A stretch of DNA of 64,000 bases from a bacterium. Its GTDB lineage: Bacteria > Planctomycetota > UBA1135 > UBA2386. A model generated the notes under the pieces. That model was not told the DNA's origin, ran no database searches, and was given only the letters and a program-made list of their open reading frames with translations. Positions 61,190 to 64,000 of this stretch are shown here, piece after piece. The stretch is from NCBI GenBank assembly GCA_024743115.1, contig JANSXC010000013.1, positions 124,001-188,000 of the forward strand, in the 5' to 3' direction. A program made the translations under genes and the position numbers. Each line of letters opens with the position of its first letter. Within the stretch, counting starts at the first letter, position 1.

Positions 61190-61198
61190 CGCTGAGTC

Positions 61199-62179
61199 AT
61201 GCCGGAGTCCACGCCGTCCGAAGCCGCCCCTGCCGACTTCGAAACCTCTTCCGACCTGCACACCGACCTCGACCGCTCCGTCCAACAGCTGCTCCTCGAC
61301 GAGCGGCCGTCCATCCCGCCACGATTCCTGTACGACGAGCTCGGCTCGCGGCTGTTCGAGGTCATTACGGCCCTGCCGGACTACTACCCGACCCGCACGG
61401 AAGCCGCGCTGCTCGAGTCCTCGATCGCGGACATCCTCGCGGCGCGCCCCGTGGCCGGCTCCACGATGATCGACCTCGGCGCAGGCAACTGCGCGAAGGC
61501 TGCAGCACTCTTCGAACACGCCCGCCCGGCACACTACGTGGCGGTCGACGTCTCGGCGGACTTCCTCGAACAGGCCCTGAGCCAGCTGCGCCCGCGCTTC
61601 CCGGACATCGAGATGACTGGGGTCGGCACCGACTTCTCGCAGCTACTCGATCTGCCCGCAGGCATCGCCGCCGACCCGCGGCTGTTCTTCTACCCGGGCT
61701 CGTCGATCGGCAACTTCTCGCGCTCGGAAGCGATCGAGTTCCTGAAGAGCGTGCGCGCGGCGATGGGACCGGAGAGCACGCTGTGGATCACCGCCGACCT
61801 CGACAAGGACCCGGCTGTGCTCGAGCGCGCGTACGACGACGAACTCGGCGTCACAGCCGCGTTCAACCGCAACGTCCTGCTCCACCTGAACCGCGTCGCC
61901 AAGACCGACTTCGAGCTGGCGGACTGGCGTCACGTCGCGCACTACGACCGCGCGGCGATGCGGATCCAGATGCACCTCGAAACGATCCGCGCCACCACGG
62001 TCCACTGGCCGGGGGGGGAACGGCGGTTCGCCAAGGGCGACCGACTGCACACGGAGAACTCGCACAAGTACACCGTCGAGAGCTTCAGCGAACTGTTGGC
62101 GATCGCCGGCTTGCGCACGGTCGAGCACTGGACCGCACCCGAGGACTGGATGGGGTTCTTCGTCGCGGCACCCGCATGA
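61199..62179 (+). CDS. egtD: L-histidine N-alpha-methyltransferase (EgtD)
   Basis: A 326-residue SAM-dependent methyltransferase. The start of the fold is RFLYDELGSRLFEVITALPD, with DYYPTRTE, the SAM loop is MIDLGAGNCAKAA, and FFYPGSSIGNF and NSHKYTVESFSELL are EgtD signatures. EgtD trimethylates histidine to hercynine, the precursor of ergothioneine or selenoneine. The ATGA overlap with the next gene at 62176 shows they work together. It is divergent from the flagellar operon. Confidence 0.92.
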   Translation: MPESTPSEAAPADFETSSDLHTDLDRSVQQLLLDERPSIPPRFLYDELGSRLFEVITALPDYYPTRTEAALLESSIADILAARPVAGSTMIDLGAGNCAKAAALFEHARPAHYVAVDVSADFLEQALSQLRPRFPDIEMTGVGTDFSQLLDLPAGIAADPRLFFYPGSSIGNFSRSEAIEFLKSVRAAMGPESTLWITADLDKDPAVLERAYDDELGVTAAFNRNVLLHLNRVAKTDFELADWRHVAHYDRAAMRIQMHLETIRATTVHWPGGERRFAKGDRLHTENSHKYTVESFSELLAIAGLRTVEHWTAPEDWMGFFVAAPA

Positions 62180-63366
62180 ATCCGGCCCGCGGCACCCGCG
62201 CCCTGGCCGGTGACGCACTCGTCACGGCCCTGCGCGAGATTCGCGAGCGCGTCGTCGATGCGACTCGCGATCTCGACGACGATCAGTGGCGCGTGCCGTA
62301 CGACCCCGGAGTGCAGCCCGTCGCATGGGACCTCGCACACATCGGTTGGTTCGCCGAGTTCTGGATGCTACGTGGTCCGCATCGCATCGCGACCGACGGC
62401 CTGCTGTGTGGCCAGCCCGGACAGTTTTTCCCGCGAGACGACCGCTACGACTCCGCGCGCGTCGACCACGTCGAACGCTGGCGCATGCCGCTTTACGAAC
62501 GCACGGACGTCTACGCCCGGCTCGAACGCCAGCTCGAGGCGTGCGCGCACGCCTTGCAGGATGCGGACGACGCGACCCTTTGGGGCGGTCGCATCGCGCT
62601 GCTGCACGAGTGCATGCACCATGAGGCGATGCTCTGGACCCGCGACCTGCTGGGCTACCCCGCCGTCGCGGGCTACGAGATGCCCACGATTACGCCGCGG
62701 GAACCGGTGCAGATCGCCGGCCGCGAACTCACACTCGGCCGCGACCCTGACGACGGCTTCGTGTTCGACAACGAGACGCCGCCACATCGCGTCCAGATCG
62801 CGGAGTTCTCGATCGACGCCACGCCCGTGACGAACGGTCAGTTCCTCGAGTTCGTCGATGCCGGCGGCTACGACGAGCCACGATTCTGGCGCGACGCCGG
62901 CGCGCGATTTCGCGAGTCGATCGAACGGCAGCACCCCGCCCGCTGGCGCCGGCGCAACGATGGCAACCACGACGCCGCGCACGAACGATTCGAACAGCGC
63001 TGGTTCGATTGCTGGCAACCGCTCGCGCTCGACGAACCCATCTGCCACGTCACGGCATTCGAAGCGGAAGCCTACTGCGCCTTTCGAGGCCGGCGACTGC
63101 CGACCGCCGCCGAATGGGAAGCCGCTGCCACGGAGGTCGACTGGGGCCGCACGGTCTGGGAATGGACATCGACCCCGTTCGCGCCCTACCCGAACTTCCA
63201 GCCGAGCCCCTACACGACCTACTCCGCACCGTGGTTCCACGCCCAACGCGAACTCCGCGGTGGCGCCTTCGCAACGGACCCGCATGTCCACGACCGCGCG
63301 TATCGCAACTTCTTCCTGCCCGACCGCACGGACGTGTTCGCCGGCTTCCGAACTGCCGGCGACTGA
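62176..63366 (+). CDS. EgtB-like non-heme iron enzyme (ergothioneine or selenoneine synthase)
   Basis: A 396-residue two-domain protein. The DinB-like domain carries VAWDLAHIGWFAEFW and LLHECMHHEAMLW, whose His residues form the iron site, and the C-terminal half (from about 170) is the formylglycine-enzyme-like sulfatase-modifying fold (SIDATPVTNGQFLEFVDAGG, CAFRGRRLPTAAEWEAAA). EgtB forms the C-S bond of hercynylcysteine sulfoxide. The ending RNFFLPDRTDVFAGFRT differs from the RRQIF-type ending I associate with mycobacterial EgtB and could fit the EgtB-related SenA family, which makes selenoneine; this memory-based hint is weak. Neither the SenB selenosugar synthase nor SelD is adjacent. 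It overlaps egtD by ATGA, so hercynine is surely its substrate. Confidence 0.85.
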   Translation: MNPARGTRALAGDALVTALREIRERVVDATRDLDDDQWRVPYDPGVQPVAWDLAHIGWFAEFWMLRGPHRIATDGLLCGQPGQFFPRDDRYDSARVDHVERWRMPLYERTDVYARLERQLEACAHALQDADDATLWGGRIALLHECMHHEAMLWTRDLLGYPAVAGYEMPTITPREPVQIAGRELTLGRDPDDGFVFDNETPPHRVQIAEFSIDATPVTNGQFLEFVDAGGYDEPRFWRDAGARFRESIERQHPARWRRRNDGNHDAAHERFEQRWFDCWQPLALDEPICHVTAFEAEAYCAFRGRRLPTAAEWEAAATEVDWGRTVWEWTSTPFAPYPNFQPSPYTTYSAPWFHAQRELRGGAFATDPHVHDRAYRNFFLPDRTDVFAGFRTAGD

Positions 63367-63378
63367 CCGGAGCAGCGG

Positions 63379-64000
63379 CTAGCAGACAGGAACGGGCAAC
63401 GGGTCCGGCGGCGCGATCTGGTTCATATCGGCGGCGCCGGGAGCTCGCGGGATCGCCACGTTCTCTGGCTCGCCATTCGAGGCCTCTTCGCGTTGGCCCA
63501 TTCGTCCGGACCGCGCCGCGAACGCGAGCTCTTCGAGGCGCTCTGCAGCCGCGCACCACGAGAACCGTTGCTGCATCGTCGCAGCATGCTGGCGGGCAGC
63601 AGCAGTTCGGGCTGGTAGATCGCGCAACGTGTCGACCAGCAGGCGTGCGGCTTCGGCCGGATCGGGTTCGAGTACCCAGGGCTGCCCAACGTGCGCGCCG
63701 GGCAAGTCCACCGGTCGCCGCGCGCTGCGGATGCGATAGGCCCCTGGCCCGCTCATGAGCTGTTCGGTCGCGCCGTCCGCGGTCGCGATCACGGGCAACC
63801 CCGCCGCGCGTGCTTCGAGCACGGGCAGGCAAAAGCCTTCGCCACGATAAGGATGGAACAGGACATCGACGGCGCGATAGAGCCCGGCAAGCTCGGAACG
63901 CGACAGGTCGTCGTCGATCACGAGCAGCGGCGGGGTATCCGGGGTGCGACGGAACTTCTCGACGAGCTCGCGCAAATGGAAGCCGCCGTAGTGGCGCTCG
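63379..64000 (-). CDS. glycosyltransferase family 4 protein (N-terminus beyond window edge)
   Basis: The reading frame is open to the right edge, so only the C-terminal 206 residues are visible. They start inside ERHYGGFHLRELVEK and include LAGLYRAVDVLFHPYRGEGF with LPVLEARAAGLPVIATADG, the E-x7-E sugar-nucleotide region of GT-B, GT4-type enzymes. The acceptor and donor are unknown. It converges with the EgtB-like gene, 12 bases apart. It is not the SenB type, because it lies on the opposite strand and shows the general GT4 pattern. Confidence 0.85.
   Translation of the reverse strand, partial: ERHYGGFHLRELVEKFRRTPDTPPLLVIDDDLSRSELAGLYRAVDVLFHPYRGEGFCLPVLEARAAGLPVIATADGATEQLMSGPGAYRIRSARRPVDLPGAHVGQPWVLEPDPAEAARLLVDTLRDLPARTAAARQHAATMQQRFSWCAAAERLEELAFAARSGRMGQREEASNGEPENVAIPRAPGAADMNQIAPPDPLPVPVC

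Noticed and set aside
63379-64000. The edge glycosyltransferase as SenB, partner of a selenoneine synthase
   Set aside because: It is convergent rather than cotranscribed and carries the ordinary GT4 C-terminal pattern.
1-64000. tRNA, rRNA, CRISPR arrays, insertion sequences or prophage genes
   Set aside because: None showed the required secondary structure, spaced repeats, transposase motifs or terminal inverted repeats on reading either strand.

Overview
The window is a GC-rich bacterial chromosome segment that reads as a planctomycete (phylum Planctomycetota). The indications are a Tat-exported Gfo/Idh/MocA oxidoreductase, large Ser/Thr kinases carrying TPR repeats or a zinc ribbon and sitting next to ECF sigma factors, a secreted 'choice-of-anchor Q' beta-helix protein, several other large secreted proteins, and a flagellar operon with an extra coiled-coil gene between fliJ and fliL. 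This assignment rests on gene content only. No rRNA, tRNA, CRISPR array, prophage or insertion sequence was seen. Coding density is very high and no gap exceeds about 210 bases.

Layout: 1-4.6 kb holds the 3' part of cutC, a GAF protein, the Gfo/Idh/MocA gene, a hotdog thioesterase, a threonine-dehydratase-like PLP enzyme and a small membrane protein. 4.6-10.9 kb (minus) is one 2089-residue type I polyketide synthase (KS-AT-KR-DH-ACP-TE). 11-15 kb has secreted proteins, a YjfB-like motility protein and a tRNA dihydrouridine synthase. 15-18 kb has a HhH-GPD DNA glycosylase and a secreted unknown. 17.7-22.5 kb is an ECF sigma factor followed by a 1313-residue TPR kinase, then a large secreted repeat protein. 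25-26.4 kb has PhzF and ThpR family genes. 26.4-30.2 kb (minus) is a tightly coupled trio: a TPR-AAA+ ATPase and two TPR membrane proteins. 30.3-33.3 kb is an MBOAT O-acyltransferase with an SGNH-like partner.

33-44 kb: an MDR oxidoreductase, a secreted thioredoxin-like protein interrupted by an in-frame UGA followed by a strong SECIS-like hairpin (candidate selenoprotein), a fused LplT-PlsC-acyl-ACP synthetase with a coupled small membrane protein and a divergent LysR regulator, two large carboxypeptidase-regulatory-like proteins flanking a single-cluster ferredoxin and an HtrA-like protease.

46-51.5 kb: a zinc alcohol dehydrogenase whose start lies in a 33-bp tandem duplication, a kinase-sigma factor pair with overlapping genes, and a VWA protein. 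51.6-61.05 kb (minus) is a flagellar basal-body/export/switch operon: flgB-flgC-fliE-fliF-fliG-fliH-fliI-fliJ-(MotE-like)-fliL-fliM-fliN. 61.2-63.4 kb is egtD plus an EgtB-like gene, and the right edge cuts through a glycosyltransferase.

The most striking observation is the candidate selenocysteine codon at 34680-34682. The EgtB-like gene may be an ergothioneine or a selenoneine synthase; the second option would give the region a second selenium link but is not established.
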